A DNA stretch of 64,000 nt from Azohydromonas sediminis (GCF_003574675.1 NZ_QOAZ01000018.1:1-64000), one strand, 5' to 3'; numbered from the stretch's first letter, positions 1-9,699 are shown. Program-made: numbers and translations. Notes: generated by a model from the sequence alone, not told the origin.

Positions 1-377
1 AGCCGCGCCAGCTCGCGTCCACTGCCCACGCCTTCGAGCGTGGCGTACAGCCACAGCGCAAACAGGATGCGCGGGTCGATCGCCGCGCGTCCGGCGTTGC
101 TGCCGCGCGCCTTGATCGCATCGGTCAGCCGGCTCAGGTCCTGCCGCTCGACGTAGCCCCATACCAGCCGCGCTCGGTGATCCTCGCCCAGCAGCGACTC
201 CAGGTCCGATGCTCGCAGTTCGATCTGCTTGCGGTTGGGCTGCAGCAGCCGCGGCGGCTGCGCGCGCAGCGCAACGGCTCGCGCTTGCGCGGCGGCCTGC
301 GCTGCTTGCTCATCGACGGGCGCCAAGTCCTCGAACAAAACCCCGGCCACGCTGTCTTGGTGCTTCGGATCGCTCAT
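1..377 (-). CDS. Transposase, N-terminal part (IS1182/IS5-like), cut by window edge
   Basis: The reading frame starts at an ATG (complement of 375-377) and stays open to base 1, so only about 125 N-terminal residues are present. The region RKQIELRASDLESLLGEDH followed by ARLVW, and then DPRILFALWLYATLEGVGS, is the typical DUF772/InsH N-terminal domain of IS1182- and IS5-type transposases; the catalytic DDE part lies outside the window. The codons GTT-TTG-TTC near the start are less GC-biased than neighbouring genes, which fits transfer. The gap to the psiF-like gene (378-438) should hold one IS end, but I could not define a terminal inverted repeat. The domain call is firm; the exact IS family is inferred. 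Confidence 0.8.
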   Translation of the reverse strand, partial: MSDPKHQDSVAGVLFEDLAPVDEQAAQAAAQARAVALRAQPPRLLQPNRKQIELRASDLESLLGEDHRARLVWGYVERQDLSRLTDAIKARGSNAGRAAIDPRILFALWLYATLEGVGSGRELAR

Positions 378-438
378 GCCCAACAGCAAGCCAGAGACAT
401 GCCAGCACGAGGGCAGCGGACGAAAAACTCTCACGCTC

Positions 439-720
439 TCAGCCCTTGAGGCAGCGGCTCATGAACTCCTTGCGTTCGTCGCCCTTGCGATCGCCCGCTT
501 GCTTGTTGCAGTAGCTCATGCGCTCCTGTGGCGTCATCTTCGCCTTGCCGGCGAGGCATTGCGACATGAACTGCTTGCGCTCGTCGCCCTTCAGATCACC
601 GGCCTGCTGATTGCACTGCGCCATGCGGTTTTGCTGCGTGTTCAGCTGCTTCGGCTCGTCGGCATGAGCGCCCGCTGCGCCCAGCAGCAGCGCGCCGGCC
701 AGCCAGATGGAAACCTTCAT
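439..720 (-). CDS. PsiF repeat-containing small exported protein
   Basis: A 93-residue protein with an N-terminal signal peptide (cleavage likely after AGAHA, about residue 20). It is followed by two copies of a PsiF repeat, RMAQCNQQAGDLKGDERK and RMSYCNKQAGDRKGDERK, each ending in (Q/E)FMS(Q/R)CL. Each repeat carries two cysteines, so disulfide-linked helical hairpins in the periplasm are plausible. E. coli psiF is phosphate-starvation inducible, but its biochemical role is unknown. Sequence before the ATG at 720 (GGAGACGAGGA on the minus strand) is a good ribosome binding site. It lies immediately beside a truncated transposase. Confidence 0.88.
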   Translation of the reverse strand: MKVSIWLAGALLLGAAGAHADEPKQLNTQQNRMAQCNQQAGDLKGDERKQFMSQCLAGKAKMTPQERMSYCNKQAGDRKGDERKEFMSRCLKG

Positions 721-813
721 TCCTCGTCTCCTCGAATGGGCACCGGCCCGGTCCCGGCGCGATTGGAGCAGAGGCGCCTGGGCGCGGCAAGCCGCACGGG
801 GGTGTGCGCCGTG

Positions 814-2217
814 CTACAGGATGCGCCGCGGGTGGTGCAGCGCCTCGTGCGCCGCGTGCAGCCGGCGCACCAGCACGCCGATGAAAGCCTGGTCGAACAG
901 GTGGCGCGTGCCCAGCGCGAGCTGCGTGTAGGTCTGCGGCGTGAACGAGATCGTCACGCAAGGCGCGGTGACGATGACATCGGCGCGGTGCGTGCGCAGC
1001 TCCTCGCTCGGCGCGAGGTACGCCATCTCGCCCACCGAGGTGCCGCGCCCGAGCGTGGCCACCTTGACGCCGTCGCGCAGCACCTCGATCTCCCCTTGCG
1101 CGATGATGTGGAAGGTCTGGCCCTGCTGGCCCTTGCGGTAGATCGCGTGGCCGACTTTGAGACGCTGCCACTTGGCGCGGTGCACGACCTCCCACAGTTC
1201 GACGTCGCCGAAGCCGGCGAAGAACTCGAGCCCGCGCAGCAGGTTGAAGCGCTCCGAGTCGAGCACGCCCTGCAGCTTGCCGCGCGGGATCTCGCGGTTG
1301 GCCACCAGCGCCGACAGCCCCTGCGCGAAGGCATCCCAGTCGGGGGGACGCTCGTCGGCCGTCTTGGCCAGCGCGCGGCGCACCAGCGCGTCGAGCGACG
1401 GCGGCACGCCGGCGCGCAGCTCGGTCAGCGGCGGCGGCTCGGCGGTGAAGATCTGGCTCATCATCGCCGTCTGCGATGGCGCCTCGAACGGCGGTCGCCC
1501 GGCGATCAGGTGGTACAGCACGGCGGCCAGCGAGTAGATGTCGGCACGCGCGTCGAGCGGCGCGCCGTCGAGCTGTTCGGGCGACATGTACGCCAGCGAG
1601 CCGACGCGAAAGATCTGCGTGTGCTCCGAGGTCAGGTTCAGCACGCTGCCGAAGTCGGTGACCTTGACGTCGATGACGTGGTCGTGTTCGACGACGGCGA
1701 GCAGGTTGGCCGGCTTGACGTCGCGGTGGATCAGCCCCTGGCGCGCCATGTAGCCCAGCGCCATCGCGCACTTGAAGCCGATCTCGACGATCTGCTCGAG
1801 CGACAGCAGCGCGTCGGGGCGGCAGAAGCGCCGCAGCGTCACGCCGTGCACGTACTCCATCACGAGGTAAGGCGCCTGCGGGTCGGCCACGGCGTCGTAG
1901 ATCTGCACGACGTTCGGGTGCTGCAGCCGGCCGACGAGCGCGGCCTCGGCGGCGAAGAAGCGCTGGTAGATCTGCGGGTCCGAGCCCTCGCCGGGGGCCG
2001 GCACGCGCACGCGCTTGATCGCCACCGGACGGTCGTTGAACTCGTCGTGCGCGAGCAGCACCTCGCTCGTGGCGCCTTCGCCGAGTCGCTTGAGGACGCG
2101 GTACTTGCCGATGCGCGCCGGCAGCTCGGGGTCGGTGACGAACGGCGTCGCGGCCACGGCAGCGGGCCGAATCGGCGTGGGAATCGGCGTGGAAGACGGC
2201 GGGACGACGGCGGACAT
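814..2217 (-). CDS. Ser/Thr protein kinase fused to a C-terminal cyclic-nucleotide-binding domain
   Basis: A 467-residue soluble kinase with no membrane segment. A Pro-rich N-terminus (residues 1-35) leads into a Hanks-type kinase domain (about 38-300): glycine loop [12 protein letters not shown] lysine near 68, [10 protein letters not shown] around 164-173, DFG at 188-190 and MSPEQ in the activation segment, so it looks catalytically intact. Residues of roughly 335-450 form a cNMP-binding/CRP-like domain with [24 protein letters not shown] and HRADVIV, where the Glu of GEM and the later Arg are candidate ligand contacts. The start MSAVVPPS is preferred over an upstream ATG at 2340, because the extra stretch is Arg/His-rich and overlaps the promoter of argS. 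Kinase control by cAMP or cGMP is inferred from the fusion. Confidence 0.9.
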   Translation of the reverse strand: MSAVVPPSSTPIPTPIRPAAVAATPFVTDPELPARIGKYRVLKRLGEGATSEVLLAHDEFNDRPVAIKRVRVPAPGEGSDPQIYQRFFAAEAALVGRLQHPNVVQIYDAVADPQAPYLVMEYVHGVTLRRFCRPDALLSLEQIVEIGFKCAMALGYMARQGLIHRDVKPANLLAVVEHDHVIDVKVTDFGSVLNLTSEHTQIFRVGSLAYMSPEQLDGAPLDARADIYSLAAVLYHLIAGRPPFEAPSQTAMMSQIFTAEPPPLTELRAGVPPSLDALVRRALAKTADERPPDWDAFAQGLSALVANREIPRGKLQGVLDSERFNLLRGLEFFAGFGDVELWEVVHRAKWQRLKVGHAIYRKGQQGQTFHIIAQGEIEVLRDGVKVATLGRGTSVGEMAYLAPSEELRTHRADVIVTAPCVTISFTPQTYTQLALGTRHLFDQAFIGVLVRRLHAAHEALHHPRRIL

Positions 2218-2375
2218 GGCGTGGCAGTGCCGCTTGCGCGGCGCGTGGTGGCGCCATCGTCGCGGCGCGACGCGCGCGCGATGCCCCGAACAATGCGGCG
2301 ATGGTGCGGCAATTCGCGCCGACGGCGCGGCGTGGCCCACCGGGAGCCTCAGGGGGCGCCCGTAGAATCGACTGC

Positions 2376-4091
2376 ATGATCCAAGCCAAGCTCGAGCTGC
2401 TCGCAGCGTTGCGCCGGGCGGTGGGCGAGCTCGGTGTCGAGCCGCCGGCCACGCTCGCGTTCGAGTCGCCGAAGCAGGCCGCGCACGGCGACTTGGCGGT
2501 CACCGCGGCGATGGCGCTGGCGCGCACGCTGCGTAAGAACCCGCGCGAGGTCGCTCAGGGCTTGGTCGAGGCGCTTCGGCGCCAACCCGAGGTCCAGCGC
2601 TGGGTTGCCGCGATCGAGGTCGCCGGCCCCGGCTTCGTCAATCTGCGCCTGGCCGATGCCGCGCGCCAGGCCGTCGTCGCCGAGGTGCTCGCCGCCGGTG
2701 ACGCTTTCGGGCGCCGCGAACGCAATGGCCGCCGCGTGCTCGTCGAATTCGTCTCGGCCAACCCGACCGGTCCCCTGCACGTCGGTCACGGCCGGCAGGG
2801 TGCGCTCGGCGACGCGATCTGCCACCTGCTGGCCGCGCAGGGCTGGGACGTCACGCGCGAGTTCTATTACAACGATGCCGGCGTGCAGATCGGCAACCTC
2901 GCGCTGTCGGTGCAGGCGCGGCTGCGTGGCCTGAAGCCGGGTGACGACGGGTGGCCCGAGGCGGCCTACAACGGCGACTACATCGCCGACATCGCGGCCG
3001 ACTTCGCGGCGCGCAAGACGGTGCGCGCCGACGACCGCGTCTTCACCGCCAGCGGCGACGTCGACGACCTCGACGGCATCCGCCAGTTCGCGGTGGCCTA
3101 CCTGCGCCACGAGCAGGACCTCGATCTGAAGGCCTTCGGCGTGCGCTTCGACCACTACTTCCTCGAGTCGAGCCTGTACGCCAGCGGCCGCGTCGACGCC
3201 GTCGTGCGCGCGCTGGTGGCCGCCGGCAAGACCTACGAGGAAGGCGGTGCGCTGTGGTTGCGCACGACCGAGTACGGCGACGACAAGGACCGCGTGATGC
3301 GCAAGTCCGACGGCAGCTACACGTACTTCGTGCCCGACGTCGCGTACCACCTAGTCAAGTTCGAGCGCGGCTTCACGAAGGCGGTCAACATCCAGGGCAG
3401 CGACCACCACGGCACGATCGCGCGCGTGCGCGCCGGCCTGCAGGCCATCGGCGCCGGCATCCCGCCCGGCTACCCCGACTACGTGCTGCACAAGATGGTC
3501 ACCGTGATGCGCGGCGGCGAGGAGGTCAAGATCTCCAAACGCGCCGGCAGCTACGTGACGCTGCGCGACCTGATCGAGTGGACCAGCCGCGACGCGGTGC
3601 GTTTCTTCCTCATCAGCCGCAAGGCCGACACCGAGTTCGTCTTCGACGTCGACCTCGCGCTCAAGCGCAACGACGAGAACCCGGTGTTCTACGTGCAGTA
3701 CGCGCACGCGCGCATCTGCTCGGTGATCGCGCAGTGGGTGCAGCAGCACGGCGGCGACCTGGCCACGCTCGCCAGCGCCGACCTCTCGCGCCTGACGGCG
3801 CCGACCGAGGTCGCACTGATGCTCAAGCTCGCCGACTATCCGGCGATGGTCGAGCGTGCGGCGGCCGAGCTCGCGCCGCACGACGTCGCGTTCTACCTGC
3901 GCGATCTGGCCGCGGCGCTGCACAGTTACTACACCGCCGAGCGCTTCCTCGTCGACGACCGCGAACTCGCGCGCGCGCGGCTCGCGCTGCTGGCGGCGGT
4001 GCGGCAGGTGCTGCGCAACGCGCTGGCGCTGATCGGCGTGTCGGCGCCGGAGTCGATGGCGCGCGCCGAAGAGGCGCTGGAGGACGCATGA
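2376..4091 (+). CDS. argS: Arginine-tRNA ligase
   Basis: A 571-residue class I aminoacyl-tRNA synthetase that charges tRNA-Arg with arginine in the cytosol. The N-terminal Add-1 tRNA-recognition domain (about 1-110) is followed by the HIGH-type motif [13 protein letters not shown] and the KMSKS-type motif [13 protein letters not shown]. The C-terminal anticodon-binding DALR domain ends near [12 protein letters not shown]. The ATG at 2376 gives the conserved start MIQAKLELL; longer in-frame starts add only a low-complexity GC-driven extension. Its last codons overlap the next gene in an ATGA junction, so the two are translationally coupled. Confidence 0.97.
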   Translation: MIQAKLELLAALRRAVGELGVEPPATLAFESPKQAAHGDLAVTAAMALARTLRKNPREVAQGLVEALRRQPEVQRWVAAIEVAGPGFVNLRLADAARQAVVAEVLAAGDAFGRRERNGRRVLVEFVSANPTGPLHVGHGRQGALGDAICHLLAAQGWDVTREFYYNDAGVQIGNLALSVQARLRGLKPGDDGWPEAAYNGDYIADIAADFAARKTVRADDRVFTASGDVDDLDGIRQFAVAYLRHEQDLDLKAFGVRFDHYFLESSLYASGRVDAVVRALVAAGKTYEEGGALWLRTTEYGDDKDRVMRKSDGSYTYFVPDVAYHLVKFERGFTKAVNIQGSDHHGTIARVRAGLQAIGAGIPPGYPDYVLHKMVTVMRGGEEVKISKRAGSYVTLRDLIEWTSRDAVRFFLISRKADTEFVFDVDLALKRNDENPVFYVQYAHARICSVIAQWVQQHGGDLATLASADLSRLTAPTEVALMLKLADYPAMVERAAAELAPHDVAFYLRDLAAALHSYYTAERFLVDDRELARARLALLAAVRQVLRNALALIGVSAPESMARAEEALEDA

Positions 4092-4696
4092 AGGCGCAGC
4101 GTGGCGGGTTCGTGCTCGGCCTGATCGTCGGGCTGCTGGTCGGGCTGGGGCTGTCGCTCGCGGTGGCGCTGTACGTGACCAAGGTGCCGGTGCCTTTCGT
4201 CGACAAGGTGCCGCGCCCGCCGCAGAACGAGGCCGCCGAGGCCGAGCGCCTGAAGCGCTGGGATCCGAACGGCCCGCTCAGCGGGCGGCCGGCGCAGCGC
4301 GGCGAGTCGGCCTCGACGCCGGCGGTACCGCCACCGGCGGCGTCGGCGGCAGCGCCGCCTGCGCTGGCCAACCGCCCGGCCGCCCCCGGTGCCGCGACCG
4401 CGCCGCCGGCCGCCGCCACCCCGCCGCAAACCCCGGCCGCCACAGCGCCATCTGCGGACCCTTTCCGCTACTTCGTGCAGGTGGGCACATACTCACGCGC
4501 CGAGGATGCCGAGCAGCAGCGGGCCCGACTGGCGATGCTCGGCTTCACGGCGCGCGTGAGCGAGCGCGAACAGGCCGGCCGCACCGTGTACCGCGTGCGG
4601 CTGGGGCCGTTCGAACGCAAGGACGAGGCCGACGCCGTGCAGGAACGATTGAAGGGCAACGCGGTCGAGTCAGCGTTGGTGCGCGTGGAGCGTTGA
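4088..4696 (+). CDS. SPOR domain protein (FtsN-like)
   Basis: A 202-residue inner-membrane protein. A short cytosolic N-terminus (MKAQRGG) precedes one transmembrane helix (about 8-31). A long Pro/Ala-rich periplasmic linker (about 60-130) leads to a C-terminal SPOR domain, [21 protein letters not shown] to [17 protein letters not shown] domains bind septal peptidoglycan lacking stem peptides, so a role at the division site like that of FtsN is likely. The ATG overlaps the argS stop (ATGA), and dsbA follows about 100 bp on. The linker is unusually poor in anything but Ala, Pro and Thr, as is common in FtsN-like proteins. Confidence 0.85.
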   Translation: MKAQRGGFVLGLIVGLLVGLGLSLAVALYVTKVPVPFVDKVPRPPQNEAAEAERLKRWDPNGPLSGRPAQRGESASTPAVPPPAASAAAPPALANRPAAPGAATAPPAAATPPQTPAATAPSADPFRYFVQVGTYSRAEDAEQQRARLAMLGFTARVSEREQAGRTVYRVRLGPFERKDEADAVQERLKGNAVESALVRVER

Positions 4697-4795
4697 AGAT
4701 CACGACACCTGCACGCATCGCCGCGCGCGTTGCGCTTTCCCGTCACCCCGTGCCGCCGCCCTGCGGGTGCGGCCGCCCCAATGAGGACCACGACC

Positions 4796-5437
4796 ATGAA
4801 TCGCCGCCAGTTCACGCTCCGCGCCGCCGCCGTCGCCACGCTGCCGTGGGCCGGCGCGGCCCACGCGCAGCCTGCTGCCTTCGTCGAGGGCCGTGACTTC
4901 GTGCGCCTGGCCACACCGGTGGCGACGTCGGGCGGCGGCAAGATCGACGTCCTCGAGTTCTTCTGGTACGGCTGCCCGCACTGCAACGCGTTCCAGCCGG
5001 CCATCGAGGCATGGGCGGCGCGGCAGCCCGACTACGTCGCGTTCCGGCGCGTGCCGGTGGGCTTCAGCGCGCTGCACGAGACGCACGCCAAGCTCTACTA
5101 CGCACTCGAGGCGATGGGCGAGATCGAGAAGATGCACCGCCGCGTCTTCGCCGCGATGCACGTGCAGCGCCGCCGCCTCGACAAGGAAGCCGACATGGCC
5201 GCGTTCGCTGCCGAGCAGGGGCTCGACCGCGACAAGTTCCTCGACGCGCTGCGCTCGTTCGGTGTCGCCACCAAGGCGCGCCAGGCCAAGGCACTGGCCG
5301 ACGCGTACAAGATCGACGGCACGCCGTCGATCGGCGTCGGTGGGCGCTTCTTCACGTCGGGCAGCCTCGCCGGCAGCAACGAGCGTTCGCTGCAGGTGGC
5401 GAGCTTCCTCGTCGAGCGCATCCGCAAGGGCGGCTGA
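4796..5437 (+). CDS. dsbA: Thiol:disulfide interchange protein DsbA/DsbL type
   Basis: A 213-residue periplasmic oxidase that introduces disulfides into exported proteins. The signal peptide MNRRQFTLRAAAVATLPWAG ends near AHA; its RR pair could also be read by Tat. The thioredoxin fold carries the CPHC active site (C60, C63, in FFWYGCPHC), the DsbA helical insertion, and the cis-proline loop GTPSIGVGG. ATG 4796 is preferred because it starts a clean signal peptide and follows GAGGACC. No dsbB partner is present in the window. A DsbD/ScsB-like reductase lies at 43652-45796. Confidence 0.93.
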   Translation: MNRRQFTLRAAAVATLPWAGAAHAQPAAFVEGRDFVRLATPVATSGGGKIDVLEFFWYGCPHCNAFQPAIEAWAARQPDYVAFRRVPVGFSALHETHAKLYYALEAMGEIEKMHRRVFAAMHVQRRRLDKEADMAAFAAEQGLDRDKFLDALRSFGVATKARQAKALADAYKIDGTPSIGVGGRFFTSGSLAGSNERSLQVASFLVERIRKGG

Positions 5438-5522
5438 GCCGGCGCGCCGGTGCGGTGGCGACGCGCCACCCGCGCCGAAATTTCACAAACCACCGGCGGC
5501 GTGCCGACGCGAAGGGGCTAGA

Positions 5523-6107
5523 ATGGCCTGCAATTTCCATGCCGCTATGCGCTGCCGCCTGACTGCCCCGCTGCCGCCGCTGCTGGTCGCGTTCACCGTC
5601 GCGCTGTCGGCCGCCGCGCCGGCCGTCGCGCAGCGCAGCGACCGCACCCAGCCGATGACGATCGAGGCCGACCGCCAGAGCACGGTCGACCTGGCCAAGC
5701 GGGTCGTCGTCTTCGTCGGCAACGTCGTGATCACGCAGGGTTCGCTGCGCATCACGGCCGAGCGCGTCGAGGTGCGCGAGACTCCGGAGGGCTGGCGCAG
5801 CGCGGTGGCCCTCGGCGAGGCCGGTCGCCCGGCCACGTTCCGGCAAAAGCGCGACGGCGTCGACGAGGTCATCGAGGGGCGCGCCGACCGCATCGACTAC
5901 GACGGCCGCGCCGACACCGTGCGGCTCGCCGGCAATGCGCTGCTGCGGCGTCTGCGTGGCGGCGCGCCGGCCGACGAAGTCACCGGCGCGCTGATCACCT
6001 ACGACAACGTCAACGAGACCTTCAGCGTCAGCGCCGGCGACGGCGGTGGCCGCGTGCGCGCCATCCTGACGCCGCGCGAGTCGGCGCCGGCGGGTTCGCG
6101 GCCGTGA
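5523..6107 (+). CDS. lptA: Lipopolysaccharide transport periplasmic protein LptA
   Basis: A 194-residue protein of the LptA/OstA beta-jellyroll family, which bridges the inner- and outer-membrane LPS export machines. A signal peptide ends near AVAQ (about residue 37 from this start). It is followed by the OstA-type region [20 protein letters not shown] with [19 protein letters not shown] and a short Arg/Pro tail. An internal ATG at 5547 ([11 protein letters not shown]) is an alternative start that gives a more normal signal peptide. The stop overlaps the GTG of lptB (GTGA). No lptC was seen upstream; in other betaproteobacteria it often lies there, so it is probably encoded elsewhere. Confidence 0.88.
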   Translation: MACNFHAAMRCRLTAPLPPLLVAFTVALSAAAPAVAQRSDRTQPMTIEADRQSTVDLAKRVVVFVGNVVITQGSLRITAERVEVRETPEGWRSAVALGEAGRPATFRQKRDGVDEVIEGRADRIDYDGRADTVRLAGNALLRRLRGGAPADEVTGALITYDNVNETFSVSAGDGGGRVRAILTPRESAPAGSRP

Positions 6108-6904
6108 ACGCGCTGCGCGAGCCCGCGCCCTCCACGCCGGTGTCGCTGCCGGCCACGACGGCCGTCAGCCGCCTCGAAGCCGCCGGTCTCGAGAAGCGCT
6201 ACGGCGCGCGCCGCGTCGTCAAGGGTGTCGGGCTGGCGGTCAGTGCCGGCGAGGTGGTCGGCCTGCTCGGCCCCAACGGCGCCGGCAAGACGACGATCTT
6301 CTACATGGTCGTCGGGCTGATCCGCGCCGACGCCGGCGAGATCCGCATCGACGGCCAGCCGGTGCATCACCGGCCGATCCACCAGCGCTCGCGACTGGGG
6401 CTGAGCTACCTGCCGCAGGAGGCATCGATCTTCCGCAAGCTCACGGTCGAGGAAAACGTGCGCGCCGTGCTCGAGCTGCAGCGCGGCGCCGACGGCCGGC
6501 CGCTGAAGCCGGCCGAGATCGAGCGCCAGCTCAACGACCTGCTGCTCGAGCTGAGCATCGACAAGCTGCGCACCAGCCCGGCGCCGGCGCTGTCGGGCGG
6601 CGAACGACGGCGCGTCGAGATCGCGCGCGCGCTGGCCACGCAGCCGCGCTTCATCCTGCTCGACGAGCCGTTCGCCGGCGTCGACCCGATCGCCGTGATC
6701 GAGATCCAGCGCATCATCGGCTTCCTGAAGGCGCGCGGCATCGGCGTGCTGATCACCGACCACAACGTGCGCGAGACGCTGGGCATCTGCGACCGCGCCT
6801 ACATCATCAGCGACGGCCAGGTGCTGGCCGAGGGCACGCCCGCCGACATCGTCGACAACGCCGACGTGCGCAAGGTCTACCTCGGCGAGCACTTCCGCAT
6901 GTAG
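6104..6904 (+). CDS. lptB: LPS export ABC transporter ATP-binding protein LptB
   Basis: A 266-residue cytosolic ATPase that powers LPS extraction by the LptB2FGC complex. The Walker A motif is GPNGAGKTT, the Q-loop is in [11 protein letters not shown], the signature is [16 protein letters not shown], and Walker B with D-loop is [16 protein letters not shown]. The switch His is in ITDHNVRET. Compared with typical LptB (about 240 residues) the N-terminus has an extra 20-25 residues. The GTG start overlapping the lptA stop explains this by coupling, but a later start is possible. rpoN begins six bases after its stop. Confidence 0.96.
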   Translation: MNALREPAPSTPVSLPATTAVSRLEAAGLEKRYGARRVVKGVGLAVSAGEVVGLLGPNGAGKTTIFYMVVGLIRADAGEIRIDGQPVHHRPIHQRSRLGLSYLPQEASIFRKLTVEENVRAVLELQRGADGRPLKPAEIERQLNDLLLELSIDKLRTSPAPALSGGERRRVEIARALATQPRFILLDEPFAGVDPIAVIEIQRIIGFLKARGIGVLITDHNVRETLGICDRAYIISDGQVLAEGTPADIVDNADVRKVYLGEHFRM

Positions 6905-6909
6905 CCGGC

Positions 6910-8418
6910 ATGAGCATGAAGCCGTCACTGCAGGTCCGGCTGTCGCAGCACCTGGCGCTGACGCCGCAGCTGCAGCAGTCGATCCGGCTGCTGCAGCTGT
7001 CGACGCTCGAGCTGCACCAGGAAGTCGAGCAGATGCTCGAGCAGAACCCGTTCATCGAACTCGACGACGAGGCCGCCTCGCCGTTCGAGGCTTCGCTCGA
7101 CGCCGCGGCCGAGCGCGCACTGCCGGCCGATCGCATGGCCGAGCCCGACGACACCGACGGCCGCCTCGACGACGCGGAGCCGGCCGGCCTCGACGGCACC
7201 GAACTCGGCACGACCGAACGCGACGACTGGGCCAACGGCACCGAAGGCGACGACTTCGACGGCATCCGCGAGACGCCCGCGGCGGCGGCGACCGACGACG
7301 ACTTCGAGCCGCAGGAGCGCGGCCCCGGCGACACGCTCGCCGACCACCTGCGCCGCCAGGTGCTCGGCATGCGGCTCGCGCCCGAGGACGCGGCCGCCGT
7401 CGAGGTGCTGATCGACTCGCTCGACGACGACGGCTACCTCGCCGACACGCTCGACGAGATCGCGCAGCAGCTCGCCCCCGACGACGAGGAGGCGCGCGAC
7501 GAGCTGCTGTCGCGGCTGCGCTGCGCGCTCGGTTGGCTGCAAAGCCTCGACCCCTGCGGCGTCGGCGCGCGCGACCTGCGCGAGTGCCTGGCGCTGCAAC
7601 TGCGCACGCGGCCCGCGTCGCCGGCGCGCGACGTGGCGCTGGCGATCTGCGAACAGCACCTCGAGCTGCTGGCCAAGCGTGACATCAAGCGGCTGATGGC
7701 GGTGACCGGCGCCGACGAGGACGTGATCCGGCAGGCGCAGGCGCTGATCGTGGCCTGCGAGCCTAAGCCCGGGCGGCCGTTCGCGCGCGCCGAGGCCAAC
7801 GTCGTCGTCCCCGACGTCATCGTCGTGCGCAGCGGGCGCGGCTGGAAGTGCGTGCTCAACCCCGACGTGATGCCCAGGCTGCGCATCAACGACCTGTACG
7901 CGCAGGCGATCCGCGGCCAGCGCAACGGCTCGGCGGCGGGTCTGTCGTCGCGGCTGCAGGAAGCGCGCTGGTTCATGAAGAACATCCAGCAGCGCTTCGA
8001 CACCATCCTGCGCGTCTCGAGCGCGATCGTCGAGCGGCAGAAGGCTTTCTTCAGCCACGGCGAGATCGCGATGAAGCCGCTGGTGCTGCGCGAGATCGCC
8101 GACGAACTCGGCCTGCACGAGAGCACGATCTCGCGCGTGACCACCGCCAAGTACATGGCCACGCCGTTCGGCACCTTCGAGCTGAAGTACTTCTTCGGCT
8201 CGTCGCTGAACACCGAGGCCGGCGGCAACGCGTCGAGCACCGCGGTGCGCGCGCTGATCAAGCAGTTCGTCGCCGCCGAGGACCCGGCCAAGCCGCTGTC
8301 GGACAGCCAGCTCAGCCAGATGCTCGAGGAGCAGGGCATCCAGGTCGCGCGCCGCACGGTGGCCAAGTACCGCGAGGCGCTGAAGATCGCGCCGGCCAAC
8401 CTGCGCAAGGCGCTGTGA
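6910..8418 (+). CDS. rpoN: RNA polymerase sigma-54 factor
   Basis: A 502-residue sigma factor recognising -24/-12 promoters. Region I is the Leu/Gln-rich activator-interacting segment SLQVRLSQHLALTPQLQQSI (near residue 5). Region II is the acidic stretch of about residues 45-140. Next come the core-binding domain (about 150-330), the helix-turn-helix with FFSHGEIAMKPLVLREIADE, and the C-terminal RpoN box ARRTVAKYREAL. It is co-transcribed with lptAB, the classic context. The hibernation factor gene (hpf) that usually follows rpoN is absent; an RNA methyltransferase is here instead, overlapping the stop codon. Confidence 0.97.
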   Translation: MSMKPSLQVRLSQHLALTPQLQQSIRLLQLSTLELHQEVEQMLEQNPFIELDDEAASPFEASLDAAAERALPADRMAEPDDTDGRLDDAEPAGLDGTELGTTERDDWANGTEGDDFDGIRETPAAAATDDDFEPQERGPGDTLADHLRRQVLGMRLAPEDAAAVEVLIDSLDDDGYLADTLDEIAQQLAPDDEEARDELLSRLRCALGWLQSLDPCGVGARDLRECLALQLRTRPASPARDVALAICEQHLELLAKRDIKRLMAVTGADEDVIRQAQALIVACEPKPGRPFARAEANVVVPDVIVVRSGRGWKCVLNPDVMPRLRINDLYAQAIRGQRNGSAAGLSSRLQEARWFMKNIQQRFDTILRVSSAIVERQKAFFSHGEIAMKPLVLREIADELGLHESTISRVTTAKYMATPFGTFELKYFFGSSLNTEAGGNASSTAVRALIKQFVAAEDPAKPLSDSQLSQMLEEQGIQVARRTVAKYREALKIAPANLRKAL

Positions 8419-9689
8419 CGCCGGCGCCGAGCGCGTCTGCGCCCGCGCCGCGCGGCGTGGCGCTGTTCCTTTCGGCCGCTGGCGGCACCGAGACGCTGCT
8501 GGCCGACGAGTGCCGCCGCCTGCTCGGCGGCGCGGTGCGTATCGAGCCCGGCCGCGGTGGCGTCACGGTGCACGGCGACGCGGTGGCGGCGATGACGCTG
8601 AACCTCGAGAGCCGCCTCGCGCAGCGTGTGCTGTGGCCGCTGGCCGATGGCCCCTACCGCGACGAGCACGACCTGTATGCGCTCGCGCGCACGGTGCGCT
8701 GGCCCGACTGGATCACGCCGCGGCAGACGCTGCGCGTGGACACGAGCGCGCGCGCGTCGCCGCTGCGCAGCCTGCACTTCGCGGCGCTGCGCATCAAGGA
8801 TGCCGTATGCGACGCGCTGCGCGATGCCACCGGCGCACGCCCGAGCGTCGACACGCGCGACCCCGACCTGCCGCTGCTGCTGCACCTGGGCGCGGCGCAC
8901 GCGACGCTGTACGTCGACACTTCGGGCGAGCCGCTGTTCAAGCGCGGCTGGCGCGACGCCGCCGCTGCGGGCCGCGAAGTCAAGGGCGAGGCGCCGCTGA
9001 AAGAGACACTGGCCGCCGCGATGCTCGCCGCCGCCGGCTGGCAGGGCCGCGCCGAAGACCTGCCGCTGCTCGACCCGTGCTGCGGCGCCGGCACGATCGC
9101 GATCGAGGCCGCGCAGCTCGCGTGCGGCATCGCGCCGGGCGCGCAGCGCCGCTTCGCGTTCGAGCGTCTGGCGCCGTTTCGCGACCACGCGGCGGCCTGG
9201 CAGGCGTTGCGGCGCGACGCGCGCGAGCGCGTGCACGCGCCGGCGGTGGCGGTGTTCGCCGGCGACGTGTCGTTTCGCATGACCGATTTCGCTGCGCGCA
9301 ACGCCGAGCGCGCCGGCGTCGCCACGGCGATCGCGTTCAAGACGGCCGACGCGCTGCAGCGTCCGCCGCCGGCGCCGCGCGGCGTGCTGATGCTCAACCC
9401 CCCCTACGGCGAGCGCATCGCGCCGAAGGGGCGCGGCGCGAACGCGCGTGAGGGCTTTACCGACGCCGGCGGTGGCGACGACTTCTTCGCTGCGCTGGCC
9501 GCGCACTGGAAGCGCCACTACGGCGGCTGGACGGCCTGGGTGCTCAGCCCCGACGCGCAGCTGCCGCGGCGGCTGCGGCTCAAGGAGAGCCGGCGCGTGC
9601 CGTTGTGGAACGGCCCGATCGAGTGCCGGCTGTACCGCTTCGACCTCGTCGCCGGCTCGGCGCGTGGCGCCCGCCACGCCGGCGACTGA
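8415..9689 (+). CDS. THUMP-type class I SAM-dependent RNA methyltransferase (RlmL/YpsC-like)
   Basis: A 424-residue enzyme resembling the N-terminal half of RlmL, which makes m2G in 23S rRNA. The start GTG 8415 overlaps the rpoN stop (GTGA); GTG 8457 is a possible alternative that begins close to the conserved ALFLSAAGGTE. A THUMP/ferredoxin-like RNA-binding region (about 15-175) is followed by a UPF0020 Rossmann methyltransferase with the SAM motif LLDPCCGAGTIAIEAA and the catalytic NPPYGERI. The RlmK half of gammaproteobacterial RlmKL is missing, as is usual outside that group. Its stop codon pairs with that of the convergent gene in a 14-bp palindrome. Confidence 0.85.
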   Translation: MTPAPSASAPAPRGVALFLSAAGGTETLLADECRRLLGGAVRIEPGRGGVTVHGDAVAAMTLNLESRLAQRVLWPLADGPYRDEHDLYALARTVRWPDWITPRQTLRVDTSARASPLRSLHFAALRIKDAVCDALRDATGARPSVDTRDPDLPLLLHLGAAHATLYVDTSGEPLFKRGWRDAAAAGREVKGEAPLKETLAAAMLAAAGWQGRAEDLPLLDPCCGAGTIAIEAAQLACGIAPGAQRRFAFERLAPFRDHAAAWQALRRDARERVHAPAVAVFAGDVSFRMTDFAARNAERAGVATAIAFKTADALQRPPPAPRGVLMLNPPYGERIAPKGRGANAREGFTDAGGGDDFFAALAAHWKRHYGGWTAWVLSPDAQLPRRLRLKESRRVPLWNGPIECRLYRFDLVAGSARGARHAGD

Positions 9690-9699
9690 CGGCCGTCAG
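9686..9699. terminator. Palindrome containing both stop codons of convergent genes
   Basis: CTGACGGCCGTCAG is a perfect 14-bp palindrome. The TGA of the upstream methyltransferase gene (9687-9689) and the TCA complement of the metallohydrolase stop (9696-9698) sit in opposite arms. Flanking GCGAC/GTCGC can extend the stem. There is no T tract, so a role as bidirectional terminator is inferred. Confidence 0.45.

Noticed and set aside
229-2379. Long plus-strand open frame opposite the kinase gene
   Set aside because: Its product is Arg/His/Ala-rich without any motif, and the minus strand encodes a complete kinase with all catalytic residues; such frames are common in very GC-rich DNA.
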